From: Centipeda noxia ATCC 43541
GTDB taxonomy: Bacteria; Bacillota; Negativicutes; Selenomonadales; Selenomonadaceae
Length of the DNA stretch: 64,000 nucleotides
Direction of reading: 5' to 3'
Assembly (NCBI RefSeq): GCF_000160555.1
Contig: NZ_GG749279.1
Span: 252,413-316,412 of the forward strand
How positions within the stretch are numbered: position 1 is the first letter of the stretch; each line of letters opens with the position of its first letter. The position numbers and the translations under genes were made by a program. Shown in pieces: positions 8,433 through 17,525 of the stretch. A model generated the notes under the pieces. It ran no database searches. It was not told where the DNA came from and saw only the letters and a list, made by a program, of their open reading frames with translations.

Positions 8433-9268
8433 AATCGATTTCCTACACTTATATGGAGGACACGCCGCTCTCTCATACCGCTCTGCACGATGTGACCTTA
8501 ACCATTGCGGAGGGAGAATTTACAGCAATTGCGGGAGAAACCGGCGCGGGAAAATCCACTCTCATGCAGCTAATCGGAGGACTGATTCAGCCGACGGCGG
8601 GCAGTATTGCAGTGGACGGTGTTCCTCTCCGCGGGAAGAACAAAGAAGAGCGTGAAGCAGCGCGGCAGGCGCGCTTTCGGGTCGGTATGGTCTTTCAATA
8701 TCCGGAGCATCAGCTCTTTGAAGAAACCGTCTATGCGGACATTGCCTTCGGTCCGCGCAACCAGGGACTCAGCGAGTCAGAAGTGGAAGCACGTGTCAAG
8801 GAAGCGATGGATCTCGTTCATCTTCCCGCTTGTTATCGAGACCGTTCTCCCTTTGCACTTTCCGGCGGAGAGCGCAGACGTGCAGCCATTGCGGGGGTAC
8901 TCGCTCTTGCGCCTCGTTATCTTGTATTAGATGAGCCTGCTGCAGGGCTTGATCCCCGCGGGAGAGAAGAGCTGCTGTCCATGTTGTCTATGCTCCATCG
9001 GGAGCACAATATGAGCATTATCCTTGTATCGCACAGCATGGAGGACATTCTCCGTACGGCAACCCGTCTTGTTATTCTCGCTGCCGGCCGTCTCGTCGGT
9101 GAGGGCGTACCGTATGAACTTTTTCGGGATACTGCGCTCATTGAGCGGGCCTCTCTTGACATTCCGCACATTCTGCGTTTGGAACGGCAGCTCGAAGCCG
9201 CGGGCTATTCTGTCAAAGAGTGCACGACGGTAGAAGATTTGGCGGATAGAATTCTCGCGTCAAGATAA
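8417..9268 (+). CDS. ecfA2: ECF transporter ATPase EcfA2
   Basis: 283 residues, GTG start inside the end of ecfA1. Walker A GETGAGKST, Q-loop FQYPEHQLFEETV (the Q-loop form typical of EcfA2), signature LSGGERRR, Walker B LVLDEPAAGLDP and switch VSHSMED are present. It should form the ATPase heterodimer with EcfA1 under a shared EcfT. In most Firmicutes ecfT follows directly; here the operon ends at a strong terminator. Confidence 0.92.
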   Translation: MSIEIESISYTYMEDTPLSHTALHDVTLTIAEGEFTAIAGETGAGKSTLMQLIGGLIQPTAGSIAVDGVPLRGKNKEEREAARQARFRVGMVFQYPEHQLFEETVYADIAFGPRNQGLSESEVEARVKEAMDLVHLPACYRDRSPFALSGGERRRAAIAGVLALAPRYLVLDEPAAGLDPRGREELLSMLSMLHREHNMSIILVSHSMEDILRTATRLVILAAGRLVGEGVPYELFRDTALIERASLDIPHILRLERQLEAAGYSVKECTTVEDLADRILASR

Positions 9269-9276
9269 TCGGCACA

Positions 9277-9316
9277 ACAAAAATCCGGACAGATTATTCT
9301 GTCCGGATTTTTGTTC
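9277..9316. terminator. Bidirectional terminator between ecfA2 and the HD-GYP gene
   Basis: AAAAATCCGGACAGA, loop TTAT and TCTGTCCGGATTTTT form a perfect stem. It has a T-tract on each strand and lies exactly between two converging genes. Confidence 0.93.
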
Positions 9317-9317
9317 G

Positions 9318-10535
9318 TCAGGCTCTTTGTCTTCTCATCGTGGGCGGCAGCCATACACCGGATGATTTTATTCCCGCTGCTGGGTCCTTCTTGCGCTCTT
9401 CCTCCAGATAATAGGAGGGGTCTACGCCGAGTTCGTGGATGAAATGATAGAGATCATTTCCTGTCGGGACAACCTGTATCGATTCCGATCCGTTCGGTAC
9501 ATCAGAGAGATCAATCACAGAGCGCTGTTTTAGGAGCTTTCCGTTCGTATCAGCAAAGAGAATAATGATCGGTGTTGTCGTTCTCCCAAACTTACTTTCT
9601 TTGACAACAGCAAAGCCAAATGTCGTTTTTAATACGGAGCCTTCCGGATACAATGCCACATTGTTGAAGAAGGTATCCAAAAGTTTACGGTCAAATTGCC
9701 CTTTGTTGATATTATGCATAATATTGTAGGCAATATTTGGCATGTACGCTTTTTTATAGGGACGTTCGCTGGTCAGCGCATCATAAACGTCCGCAACAGC
9801 TGTGATCTTTGCGAATCGGTGTATCTGCTCACCTTTGATTCCACGCGGATAGCCGGTTCCGTCAATGTGCTCATGATGCTGTCCTGCAATGGCGGCAAGG
9901 AGGCTTGATTTGGGAAGGCCGCTCATTTTTAAAATACGCCGTGCGCCCGTTGCAGGATGCTGGCGCATAATATCAAATTCGCTGGTGCTCAGACTGCGTT
10001 TTTTATTGAGAATATCGGTATGTACATCGATTTTTCCAAGATCATGCAGCAGCCCGCCTAACGTAATAAGCGAAACATCCTCTTTCGGGAGATGGCAAAG
10101 CATGCCTATCATAGCAGACAGTACGGCGACATTGACGCTGTGTGCAAAGGTGTAAGAGTCATGGGTTCGAATATCCGTGAGCTGAACAAGATTTTCGTGA
10201 TTTTCGAAGAGATCAAAAACAATAGAGTCGGTTACCTTCTGCAGAGTGTTTACATCCAACGTGCCGTTTTCCTCGATGGATTGAAATGTATTGTAGACCG
10301 CGCCGATTGCTTTGATGCGTGTCTTTTCTTCGATTACGTCGGGCGGAGGCGGCAGTTTATATTTCGGGTCCATGGAAGTTACGGTCACAGATTGAATGCC
10401 GAGCTCGTGCAGTTTACGGATATAATCGATTGTAATCGGCTGACCCTTGACAAGATAACTGCCTCCTGCAGTATTGAACAAACTCTGTCCAAGAACCATA
10501 CCGCCCTCTAGTTTTGAGACGGGAAGTCGCAGCAT
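9318..10535 (-). CDS. HD-GYP domain protein, probable cyclic-di-GMP phosphodiesterase
   Basis: 405 residues. The N-terminal ~110 residues resemble the region preceding HD-GYP domains in two-domain proteins without a receiver. The HD-GYP domain spans about 120-300: HSVNVAVLSAMIG, the metal-binding HD in GGLLHDLGKID, HHEHIDGTGYPRGIKGEQI (the GYP signature), and ADVYDALTSERPYKKA. All expected metal ligands appear intact, so hydrolysis of c-di-GMP is plausible. No GGDEF or EAL protein is in the window. GGAGG lies before the ATG. The gene is monocistronic, with a terminator shared with ecfA2. Confidence 0.9.
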   Translation of the reverse strand: MLRLPVSKLEGGMVLGQSLFNTAGGSYLVKGQPITIDYIRKLHELGIQSVTVTSMDPKYKLPPPPDVIEEKTRIKAIGAVYNTFQSIEENGTLDVNTLQKVTDSIVFDLFENHENLVQLTDIRTHDSYTFAHSVNVAVLSAMIGMLCHLPKEDVSLITLGGLLHDLGKIDVHTDILNKKRSLSTSEFDIMRQHPATGARRILKMSGLPKSSLLAAIAGQHHEHIDGTGYPRGIKGEQIHRFAKITAVADVYDALTSERPYKKAYMPNIAYNIMHNINKGQFDRKLLDTFFNNVALYPEGSVLKTTFGFAVVKESKFGRTTTPIIILFADTNGKLLKQRSVIDLSDVPNGSESIQVVPTGNDLYHFIHELGVDPSYYLEEERKKDPAAGIKSSGVWLPPTMRRQRA

Positions 10536-10648
10536 ATTTTCCTCCCTATTGTAATGGAACGCATGTCGCCGAATTCTTCCGCAAACAGGAAATACTCTTT
10601 GCTCCCCAGCGACTATAAATTAAAATAATATGTGTTTTGTATGTAGTT

Positions 10649-10677
10649 AGTTTACATGAATTGTTTTTTTTTGTAAA
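10649..10677 (-). promoter_or_regulatory. Possible promoter of the HD-GYP gene
   Basis: On the minus strand, TTTACA (10677-10672), 17 bases, TAAACT (10654-10649), about 115 bases before the start codon. Both boxes are imperfect. Confidence 0.35.
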
Positions 10678-10693
10678 GATAAACTCTCTCGAT

Positions 10694-10722
10694 TTGCATA
10701 GAACTCTTGTTTCTGCTATACT
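10694..10722 (+). promoter_or_regulatory. Promoter of the LCP-ABC-F-recD2 operon
   Basis: TTGCAT (10694-10699), 17 bases, TATACT (10717-10722), preceded by TGC (extended -10). Confidence 0.65.
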
Positions 10723-10759
10723 GATATGAAATTTCTTTGCAGAGAGGGCGGCGCGCAGT

Positions 10760-12235
10760 GTGATGGAACAAGAACCTAAAATCGATTCGGAACAGGAGAA
10801 CAGCGATAACCGTACTTTTATCAAGTATGCGGGAGCTGTTTTTTTCATTTCTTTTATATTGGTGTGTTCTGTCTACTATTTGGGCGGATATTTTATGTCG
10901 GGATCGCTGCGCGGTATGAGCGGTATTGATGATGCGGCAGGGGACAATCTGACCTATGTTCTCCTTATGGGGGTTGACCGCAGAAATGGGGACAGCGGGC
11001 GGAGCGATACATTGATACTTGCCGCAATCAATGAGGAGCAGGGACGGGTATCGTTGCTTTCGATTCCGCGTGATACACGCATCAAGGTCGGTGATTACGG
11101 CTATGATAAGATCAATCATGCCTATGCGTATGGCGGCCATGACATGGCTCTTTCAGCGGTCAGCGGACTGCTTGGTGTCCAGGTGCGCCATTACATCATT
11201 ATTGACACCTCGGCGTTTGAGCGCATTGTGGATGCGGTCGGCGGTGTGGATATCAATGTGGAAAAGCGCATGTATTATGAGGATCCCTGGGACGACAATG
11301 GAGGTCTTATCATCGATCTTATTCCCGGCGAGCAGCACATGGATGGTGCGCATGCAATTCAATACGTACGCTATCGTGACGGAGAAGGAGACATCGGACG
11401 TATCGGACGGCAGCAGCGCTTTATGCGGGCATTCTTTGCGCAGCTTATATCCCCGGAGGTGTTTCCGCGGCTTTCAGCCGTAATGGAGGAAGTGAAGAGT
11501 GCCGTCGAGACAGATTTGTCCGTACGGCAGCTTATTACACTTGTGAATCGGTTCAAGAATGCCGCATCCGACGGCACCGCTATCCAAATAGCTGCGGGAA
11601 CACCGGCATATCTTGGGGATGTGAGCTACTGGATTCCGGATATCCAAAAGACACGAAAAGCATTGTTTGAAGGAGTGGGCAAAGAACTGTCCGACAGCAT
11701 GTATGCAGCGGCAGAACATGACGCAGCCGTATATCGGGCGGATATGCCTGAACGCCTGCGTTTGATGGCGAAACAGGATGCCCGTGAACTCCTGCCTTCC
11801 TCAGAGGAGCTGCTCGCGGAGGGAGACCGTGTGATCAGTAAACAACGCGATTCTGCTGAAAATATGTCTGAAGAAGTGCAGACGGAGAAAAAACAAGAGG
11901 AAAAGAGAACAGCGGAGAAGAAAGCCGGCGTTCAAGATCAATCGGGGGATATCTCCGTCATGGTTATCAACTCAAGCGGTATTGACGGAGCGGGAGCTGA
12001 GGTTGCTGATATCCTGCGGACAAAGGGGTTCCGTATATCGAGCGTTGAGACGGGGCACTCTTCGGATCGTCCAAAAACGGCCATAATGACGGCTGATGCG
12101 CATGTGAACATGTTCTACGGGATGCCGTTTCCCTGTGTTATCATGCCCGTCGATGGCGCGGGAGAGAAGCAGGCGATTGTAATTATCGGCCGCGACTATC
12201 GGCCGGATGCCGCGGACAAGGATGGAGAAGAGTGA
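10760..12235 (+). CDS. LytR-CpsA-Psr (LCP) family cell-wall ligase with LytR_C domain
   Basis: 491 residues. One membrane anchor (about 22-46) is followed by an extracytoplasmic LCP domain (about 70-230) with VLLMGVDRR, the Arg/Asp motif in GRSDTLILA, SIPRDTRI, and the Arg-rich QYVRYRDGEGDIGRIGRQQR. LCP enzymes transfer glycopolymers from undecaprenyl-phosphate to peptidoglycan. A charged, low-complexity Lys/Glu-rich linker (about 360-395) leads to a C-terminal LytR_C domain. GTG 10760 is chosen because GAGGG sits 11 bases upstream; ATG 10763 is also possible. The ABC-F gene follows almost immediately. Confidence 0.92.
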   Translation: MMEQEPKIDSEQENSDNRTFIKYAGAVFFISFILVCSVYYLGGYFMSGSLRGMSGIDDAAGDNLTYVLLMGVDRRNGDSGRSDTLILAAINEEQGRVSLLSIPRDTRIKVGDYGYDKINHAYAYGGHDMALSAVSGLLGVQVRHYIIIDTSAFERIVDAVGGVDINVEKRMYYEDPWDDNGGLIIDLIPGEQHMDGAHAIQYVRYRDGEGDIGRIGRQQRFMRAFFAQLISPEVFPRLSAVMEEVKSAVETDLSVRQLITLVNRFKNAASDGTAIQIAAGTPAYLGDVSYWIPDIQKTRKALFEGVGKELSDSMYAAAEHDAAVYRADMPERLRLMAKQDARELLPSSEELLAEGDRVISKQRDSAENMSEEVQTEKKQEEKRTAEKKAGVQDQSGDISVMVINSSGIDGAGAEVADILRTKGFRISSVETGHSSDRPKTAIMTADAHVNMFYGMPFPCVIMPVDGAGEKQAIVIIGRDYRPDAADKDGEE

Positions 12236-12236
12236 T

Positions 12237-14153
12237 ATGGGCAGTTTGAAGGTGATAGGACTTGAAAAGTCCTATGGCATACGTACACTTTTTTCCAACG
12301 TGAACTTCGAAGTGATGCATGGCGATAAGATTGGGCTTGTCGGTGCGAATGGGAGTGGAAAGACAACACTCATGCGAATCCTGCTCGGACGGGAGGAGTC
12401 TGATGGCGGACGAGTAGTGATGGATTTCGCCGATACTGTCGGTTATGTAGAGCAGCAAGCAGATTTTTCCGGCGATACGCTCTATGATGAGCTGCGCGGT
12501 GCTTTTTCCGATATCATTGCACTCGGAGACGAAAAGGGGCGAATGGAGCAGCATATAGCATCGGGGAGGGCCGATGCTGCCGAGATGGCTGCTTACGGAA
12601 ATCTGGTGACGCGGTTTGAGGCGATGGATGGGTATGATTTTGAAAGCCGCATCCGCCGTGTTGCATTCGGACTTGGATTCTCCGAAGCGGATCTCATGAA
12701 GGATGTTCGACATTTTTCCGGCGGGCAGACAACGCGGATCTGTCTCGCAAAGGCACTTCTGCGCGAGCCGGATTTTCTCTTTTTGGATGAGCCGACGAAT
12801 CATCTGGATATTGGGATGATCGAGTGGCTGGAGAAGTTCCTGCAGTCCTATCGCGGCGGGGTACTCCTGATCTCACATGACCGCTATTTTCTCGATCGTA
12901 TCGCAACGCGTATTTTGGAACTTGACCACGCGGAAATCGCGGCGTATACGGGAAACTATACGCATTATATGCGGGTAAAAAATGAACGGCGGGCAGCTTT
13001 GCAGAACGCCTATAAGAAACAGCAGGAGCATATTCGAAAGACAGAAGAGTATATCAGCAGGTACAAAGCGGGGATTAAGGCGAAGCAGGCGCGCGGACGT
13101 CAGAGTCAGCTGAATCGTCTGGATCGGATTGTACTGCCGCCCGAGGCGGCGCGTTTCAAATATTTTTCCTTTACGCCGCCGGCAGAATGCGCCCAGAGGG
13201 TGGCAGAGCTGGAGGATATCACATTCTCTTATCCCGGAGGCCGGCGTGTTCTCGACAACATTTCTCTTCTCATACGAAAGGGGGATGGTGTGGCGCTTAT
13301 CGGCGAGAACGGCGTCGGAAAGACGACGCTCCTGCAGATTCTCACAGGTGAGCTCGAGGCAAGCGGGCGTGTTAAAATCGGCAGCCGCGTTAAAATCGGA
13401 TATTTCTCACAGCAGCATGAGGGGCTCGATCCATCGAAGTCGATATTGGATGAGATCTGTTATACCTATGGACTGGATGAGGAGACGGCGCGCAGTTATC
13501 TGGGCGCGTTCCTCTTTCACGGCGACGACGTACTGCGTCTCATCGGGGCGCTCTCAGGCGGCGAACAGGCGCGCGTAGCATTCCTCAAGCTGATGCTGAC
13601 GGGGGCGAATTTCCTTGTGCTGGATGAGCCGACGAATCATCTCGATATTCCTGCACGTGAGGCTGTGGAGGAAGCGCTGATGGCGTTCCCCGGCACCTTC
13701 ATTGCCGTATCGCATGACCGCTATTTTCTCGATAAAACAGCAAACTGCACGCTGGAACTTAAAGACGGAAAGCTCACAGAGTATCTTGGCAGCTATGGAT
13801 ACTATCTCATGAAGAAAGCCGCCGAAGAGGAGGAATCCCAGCGAGCAGAGAAGAGTACCGGAAATCGGATCTCACCTGCCGAAAGGGAGAAGGCTCCTGC
13901 AGAGAAGGCATCCTCTGCAAAACAGACGGCGCACAGTGCATTGTCTCCCGGCAGGAGGCAGGAGATGATCGAGCGGACTGAGGCAGAGATCGCGATGGCA
14001 GAGGCTGAGCTCAAGGGGCTCGAGTATGAGATGAATCTGTCAGAGACACAGGAAGACCCGGAGCAAAGCCGTGCTATTGCCGAAGCGTATGCGGAAAAGG
14101 AACGCGAGATCATGCAGCGCTATGAAAAATGGGAACAGCTGACGGAGGCATAA
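12237..14153 (+). CDS. ABC-F family ATPase (ribosome-associated, Uup/YdiF-like)
   Basis: 638 residues with two ABC cassettes and no membrane segments. Cassette 1 has Walker A GANGSGKTT and signature FSGGQTTR. Cassette 2 has Walker A GENGVGKTT, signature LSGGEQAR and LDEPTNHLDI, and the charged ABC-F linker lies between the cassettes. The C-terminus (about 540-638) is Glu/Ala/Lys-rich and probably a coiled coil. Members act on the ribosome, either in translation quality control or in antibiotic resistance; this one looks like a housekeeping type. ATG 12237 is chosen because GGAGAAG lies 6 bases upstream; it follows the LCP stop by one base. Confidence 0.92.
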   Translation: MGSLKVIGLEKSYGIRTLFSNVNFEVMHGDKIGLVGANGSGKTTLMRILLGREESDGGRVVMDFADTVGYVEQQADFSGDTLYDELRGAFSDIIALGDEKGRMEQHIASGRADAAEMAAYGNLVTRFEAMDGYDFESRIRRVAFGLGFSEADLMKDVRHFSGGQTTRICLAKALLREPDFLFLDEPTNHLDIGMIEWLEKFLQSYRGGVLLISHDRYFLDRIATRILELDHAEIAAYTGNYTHYMRVKNERRAALQNAYKKQQEHIRKTEEYISRYKAGIKAKQARGRQSQLNRLDRIVLPPEAARFKYFSFTPPAECAQRVAELEDITFSYPGGRRVLDNISLLIRKGDGVALIGENGVGKTTLLQILTGELEASGRVKIGSRVKIGYFSQQHEGLDPSKSILDEICYTYGLDEETARSYLGAFLFHGDDVLRLIGALSGGEQARVAFLKLMLTGANFLVLDEPTNHLDIPAREAVEEALMAFPGTFIAVSHDRYFLDKTANCTLELKDGKLTEYLGSYGYYLMKKAAEEEESQRAEKSTGNRISPAEREKAPAEKASSAKQTAHSALSPGRRQEMIERTEAEIAMAEAELKGLEYEMNLSETQEDPEQSRAIAEAYAEKEREIMQRYEKWEQLTEA

Positions 14154-14155
14154 GT

Positions 14156-16324
14156 ATGGAGCGCCGGCAAAATCTTGATTTTCATCCTGCAGAGGAGAAA
14201 CTGTCGGGCGTCGTCGAACATATTATCTTCGCATCAAATGACGGTGCATTTTCCGTGTTTCGTTTGCGTTTGGAGCAGCAGGGAAAATGCACGGTGACGA
14301 CAAAAGGGGCTGCACCTCTGGTTGGACAGGAGGTCCTCCTGAGCGGCACATGGATCACGCACCCGCGCTTCGGCCGACAGTTTCAGGCGATGCATATGAA
14401 AGTCAGCGCACCGACAAATTCAGCAGGCATTGAACGATTTCTTGCTTCCGGTGCAATTGATGGAGTCGGGCCTGCGATGGCACGCCGTATTGTGGAACAC
14501 TTCGGTACAGAGGCACTTCGCATCATCGAGTCTGTACCGCACCGTCTCAGGGAGATTTCTGGCATTGGACCCAAAACTGCCGAGAAGATTGCTTCCTCCT
14601 ATATGCGTCAGTCGGAACTGCGGGATATTATGCTTTGGTTGGAGGAACATGGGGTTACAGGAACATATGCTGCACGTATTTTCAAAGCATATGGTTCGCT
14701 TGCAGTAAAAGTGATGGAATCTGCCCCTTACCGCCTTGCGCAGGAGATCGACGGGATCGGCTTCATTACGGCGGATACCATTGCCATGGTAGCAGGCTGG
14801 GAAAGAAATTCTTTCGAGCGGATTGAGGCGGGACTATCCTATGAGCTTTCTCAGATATCTTCCGGCGGACATTGCTGCATTCCCGAAGGGATACTTGCGG
14901 ATCGTGCGGCACAGCGACTTGGTGTTGCACGAAACGAGATTATGGAGGTGCTTAGCCGCGCGGTAAAGATGAATCGCCTCTATGCGGTAGATGATATGGG
15001 AGAACGCCTCATCTATGCGCCTCAACTCTATAAGGCGGAGGAGGAAACGGCGCGTCTGCTTCGGATGATTCAGCGCAAGGCAGAACGCATTCACGTCAAT
15101 GATACCGCTTCTCTTGTCTCCGCATGGGAAGAGCATCATCATATGAGGCTCGCACCCGCTCAGAGGGAAGCCGTGGCTGCCTCGCTGCTGCACGGTGTCC
15201 TGGTCTTGACCGGCGGTCCCGGAACGGGGAAGACCACGGTCATCCGGAGCATTATTGACATCCTTGGGGCCCAGGGGATGGAGATCCTTTTGGCTGCACC
15301 GACGGGACGTGCGGCAAAGCGCCTTGCGGAGGCAACGGGCTATCCGGCGGCGACCGTTCATCGCATGTTGGAAGCGCAGGGCCGGGAAGATGGGGAGATG
15401 CGTTTTGCACGAGACGCAGAGACACAGCTTGAGGCAGATATTATCATTGTTGATGAAGTGTCGATGATGGATATTGTACTCATGCAGCATTTGCTCGTTG
15501 CCGTTTTGCCCGGGGCACATGTCATATTTGTCGGCGATGTCGATCAGCTCCCTGCCGTCGGCCCCGGTTCTGTGCTCAAAGACATCCTGCGCTCGGGCGT
15601 AATCCCAAGCGTACGTCTTACGGAGATCTTTCGTCAGAATAATACAGGGACGATTGTGCTCAATGCACATGCAATCAACGCCGGACGTGTGCCGTCATTT
15701 ACGGAGGCGGACTTTTCTTTTATTCCTGCGGTTTCGAACGAGGATGCCGCAGGACAAATTGTCGCTCTGTGCAGGCAGTTTATGAGGGAAGGGATTTCTC
15801 TCATGGATATGCAGGTGCTCTCTCCCATGCGGCGTGAAGCCTGCGGCGTGGATATGCTCAATCGAAGCCTCCAGTCCGCCCTCAATCCCCGCACGGCGAA
15901 CGCTGTGGAAACAGTGGGATTTCGTCTTGGCGATAAGGTCATGCAGATGCGGAACGACTACACGAAAAATGTGTTCAACGGGGATATTGGGATCGTTGTC
16001 CGAATTGATACAGAACATATGGATGTGCAGTTCTCTGATGATCTGGAGGTATCCTATGCGAGAGATGAATTTGGCGCACTCACGCTTGCCTACGCAATGA
16101 GCGTCCATAAGAGTCAAGGGAGCGAATACGATATCATAATTCTCCCGCTTGTGCGCGCACATCACATTATGCTGCAGCGGAATCTTCTCTATACGGCGGT
16201 GACCAGAGCGAAGAAGCGCGTCGTCATTATCGGTGATCGTGCGGCTCTCTATGCCGCCGTGAGCAATGATCGGACGCGGCGCCGCTACACGCTTCTTGCA
16301 GAACGCCTTGCAGAGCGTCTCTAA
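14156..16324 (+). CDS. recD2: RecD2-type ATP-dependent DNA helicase
   Basis: 722 residues. The N-terminal OB-like region (about 10-90) is followed by tandem helix-hairpin-helix segments (GAIDGVGPAMARRIV and EISGIGPKTAEKI). The superfamily 1B helicase core has Walker A GGPGTGKTTV (about 353-362), Walker B IIVDEVSMMDI, GDVDQLPAVGPG, and the C-terminal AMSVHKSQGSEYD and TAVTRAKKRV. RecD2 proteins are 5'-3' helicases found without RecBC. GGAGG precedes ATG 14156, two bases after the ABC-F stop. No terminator follows. Confidence 0.93.
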   Translation: MERRQNLDFHPAEEKLSGVVEHIIFASNDGAFSVFRLRLEQQGKCTVTTKGAAPLVGQEVLLSGTWITHPRFGRQFQAMHMKVSAPTNSAGIERFLASGAIDGVGPAMARRIVEHFGTEALRIIESVPHRLREISGIGPKTAEKIASSYMRQSELRDIMLWLEEHGVTGTYAARIFKAYGSLAVKVMESAPYRLAQEIDGIGFITADTIAMVAGWERNSFERIEAGLSYELSQISSGGHCCIPEGILADRAAQRLGVARNEIMEVLSRAVKMNRLYAVDDMGERLIYAPQLYKAEEETARLLRMIQRKAERIHVNDTASLVSAWEEHHHMRLAPAQREAVAASLLHGVLVLTGGPGTGKTTVIRSIIDILGAQGMEILLAAPTGRAAKRLAEATGYPAATVHRMLEAQGREDGEMRFARDAETQLEADIIIVDEVSMMDIVLMQHLLVAVLPGAHVIFVGDVDQLPAVGPGSVLKDILRSGVIPSVRLTEIFRQNNTGTIVLNAHAINAGRVPSFTEADFSFIPAVSNEDAAGQIVALCRQFMREGISLMDMQVLSPMRREACGVDMLNRSLQSALNPRTANAVETVGFRLGDKVMQMRNDYTKNVFNGDIGIVVRIDTEHMDVQFSDDLEVSYARDEFGALTLAYAMSVHKSQGSEYDIIILPLVRAHHIMLQRNLLYTAVTRAKKRVVIIGDRAALYAAVSNDRTRRRYTLLAERLAERL

Positions 16325-16368
16325 GAGGATCAATGTCGATTTATTTCACAGGAGCTCTACGGGGACAG

Positions 16369-16397
16369 TTGATTTTTGAAGAGGAAAACGCTATAAT
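16369..16397 (+). promoter_or_regulatory. Promoter of the pyr operon
   Basis: TTGATT (16369-16374), 17 bases, TATAAT (16392-16397). The predicted start at about 16404 gives a leader of roughly 180 nucleotides before pyrB. Confidence 0.8.
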
Positions 16398-16441
16398 AGG
16401 AAAATAAAGTGAAGGGTCGAATCGGCACTTCCATACACATT

Positions 16442-16475
16442 ACCTTTTAAGAGGTCCTGTGAGGCCTTAAAGGAG
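16442..16475 (+). promoter_or_regulatory. PyrR-binding loop (anti-antiterminator) in the pyr leader
   Basis: The exact core GTCCTGTGAGGC (16454-16465) matches the PyrR recognition consensus GUCCNGNGAGGC. It is set in a hairpin whose lower stem pairs CCTTT (16443-16447) with AAAGG (16469-16473). PyrR-UMP is expected to stabilise this hairpin when pyrimidines are abundant. The 3' side of the lower stem is also the Shine-Dalgarno sequence AAAGGAG of a leader ORF starting at 16482. The pyrR gene is not in the window. Confidence 0.88.
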
Positions 16476-16481
16476 TCTTCA

Positions 16482-16571
16482 ATGAAATATGATATGCAGT
16501 CCGTCTATCCTATTTTAGAATACAGAGCTTTCTTATGCCTTTCTTTAGGTATGGGAAAGCTTTTTTATTGA
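16482..16571 (+). CDS. Putative pyr leader peptide (29 residues)
   Basis: ATG 16482 lies six bases after AAAGGAG, and the frame stays open for 29 codons to TGA 16569-16571. It covers the entire attenuator hairpin (16527-16560) and its T-tract; the last codons are CTT TTT TAT. The predicted peptide begins MKYDMQSVYP and ends GMGKLFY, with no known domain. The stop is 12 bases before the chosen pyrB start. Its Shine-Dalgarno is buried in the PyrR-binding hairpin, suggesting that leader translation, and so melting of the terminator, is itself under PyrR control. Seen: ORF, Shine-Dalgarno and overlap. Inferred: translation and function. Confidence 0.5.
   Translation: MKYDMQSVYPILEYRAFLCLSLGMGKLFY
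16527..16569 (+). terminator. pyr attenuator
   Basis: A 14-bp stem pairs 16527-16540 (GCTTTCTTATGCCT) with 16547-16560 (AGGTATGGGAAAGC), including three G-T pairs. The loop is TTCTTT, and six T follow directly. It lies between the PyrR-binding loop and pyrB, so it acts as an attenuator rather than an operon end. Confidence 0.9.
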
Positions 16572-16583
16572 AGGGGGATGCAC

Positions 16584-17525
16584 ATGGGTCAGGAGTTATC
16601 GCTTAAGGGCCGGGACATTCTTGCGCTCAAGGATTTTACTGCGGAGGAAATTCGTCTCATTCTGAATACGGCACAGGAGATGAAGAATATCGTTGGCCGC
16701 GATATCAAGAAAGTGCCGGCATTGCGCGGAAAGGCAATTGTGACGCTGTTTTATGAGCCAAGTACGCGTACGCGGACATCATTTGAACTGGCAGGCAAGT
16801 ATCTCGGCGCAGACGTCGTAAACATTACAGCGAGCACATCAAGTGTTGTCAAAGGTGAAAGCCTCAGGGACACACTCTATACAATCGAGGCGATGGGCGT
16901 GGATGCTATCGTCATGCGGCATAAAGCAGAAGGAGCAGCGGCATATGCAGCGGCAGCGGTATCCCCAGTCATTGTCAACGCAGGCGACGGCGCACATGCA
17001 CACCCTTCGCAGGGGCTGCTGAATCTCTATACAATCGAGGAAAATAAGGGGAAGCTTGCGGGGCTTAAAGTCGCCATCCTCGGTGATATTCTGCACAGCC
17101 GTGTTGCACGTTCGGATATTCAAGGCATGCGAAAGATGGGCATGGATGTTCACATCGCAGGTCCAAAACCTTTGATGCCGCGTTTTTTGTATGAGGAAGA
17201 AGGCATCACAATTCATGATCGAATTGAGGATGCACTGGAGGGGGCGGATGTCGTTGAGGTGCTGCGTATCCAGCTTGAGCGAATGAAGGGCGGTATGTTC
17301 CCGACAACACGTGAATATGCTCGTATCTATGGACTCAACGAAGAACGTCTGGCACTCGCAAATAAGGATGCGCTTGTGCTGCATCCGGGGCCGATGAATA
17401 AGGGGTGGGAAATCTCTGAATCCGTCGCCTATGGCATACAGTCACGGATTCAGGAAGAAGTAAAGAACGGCGTTGCCGTTCGTATGGCGCTGTTTACCCT
17501 TGTCTTGATGGGAGGGAAGAGCTGA
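16584..17525 (+). CDS. pyrB: Aspartate carbamoyltransferase catalytic subunit
   Basis: Condenses carbamoyl phosphate with aspartate, the committed pyrimidine step. 313 residues, normal for the catalytic chain. The carbamoyl-phosphate loop [12 protein letters not shown], the [12 protein letters not shown] segment and the aspartate loop HPGPMNKG are present. No pyrI regulatory chain is adjacent. ATG 16584 is preferred to ATG 16578 because AAGGGGG ends at 16577, six bases before it. pyrC follows without a gap. Confidence 0.97.
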   Translation: MGQELSLKGRDILALKDFTAEEIRLILNTAQEMKNIVGRDIKKVPALRGKAIVTLFYEPSTRTRTSFELAGKYLGADVVNITASTSSVVKGESLRDTLYTIEAMGVDAIVMRHKAEGAAAYAAAAVSPVIVNAGDGAHAHPSQGLLNLYTIEENKGKLAGLKVAILGDILHSRVARSDIQGMRKMGMDVHIAGPKPLMPRFLYEEEGITIHDRIEDALEGADVVEVLRIQLERMKGGMFPTTREYARIYGLNEERLALANKDALVLHPGPMNKGWEISESVAYGIQSRIQEEVKNGVAVRMALFTLVLMGGKS

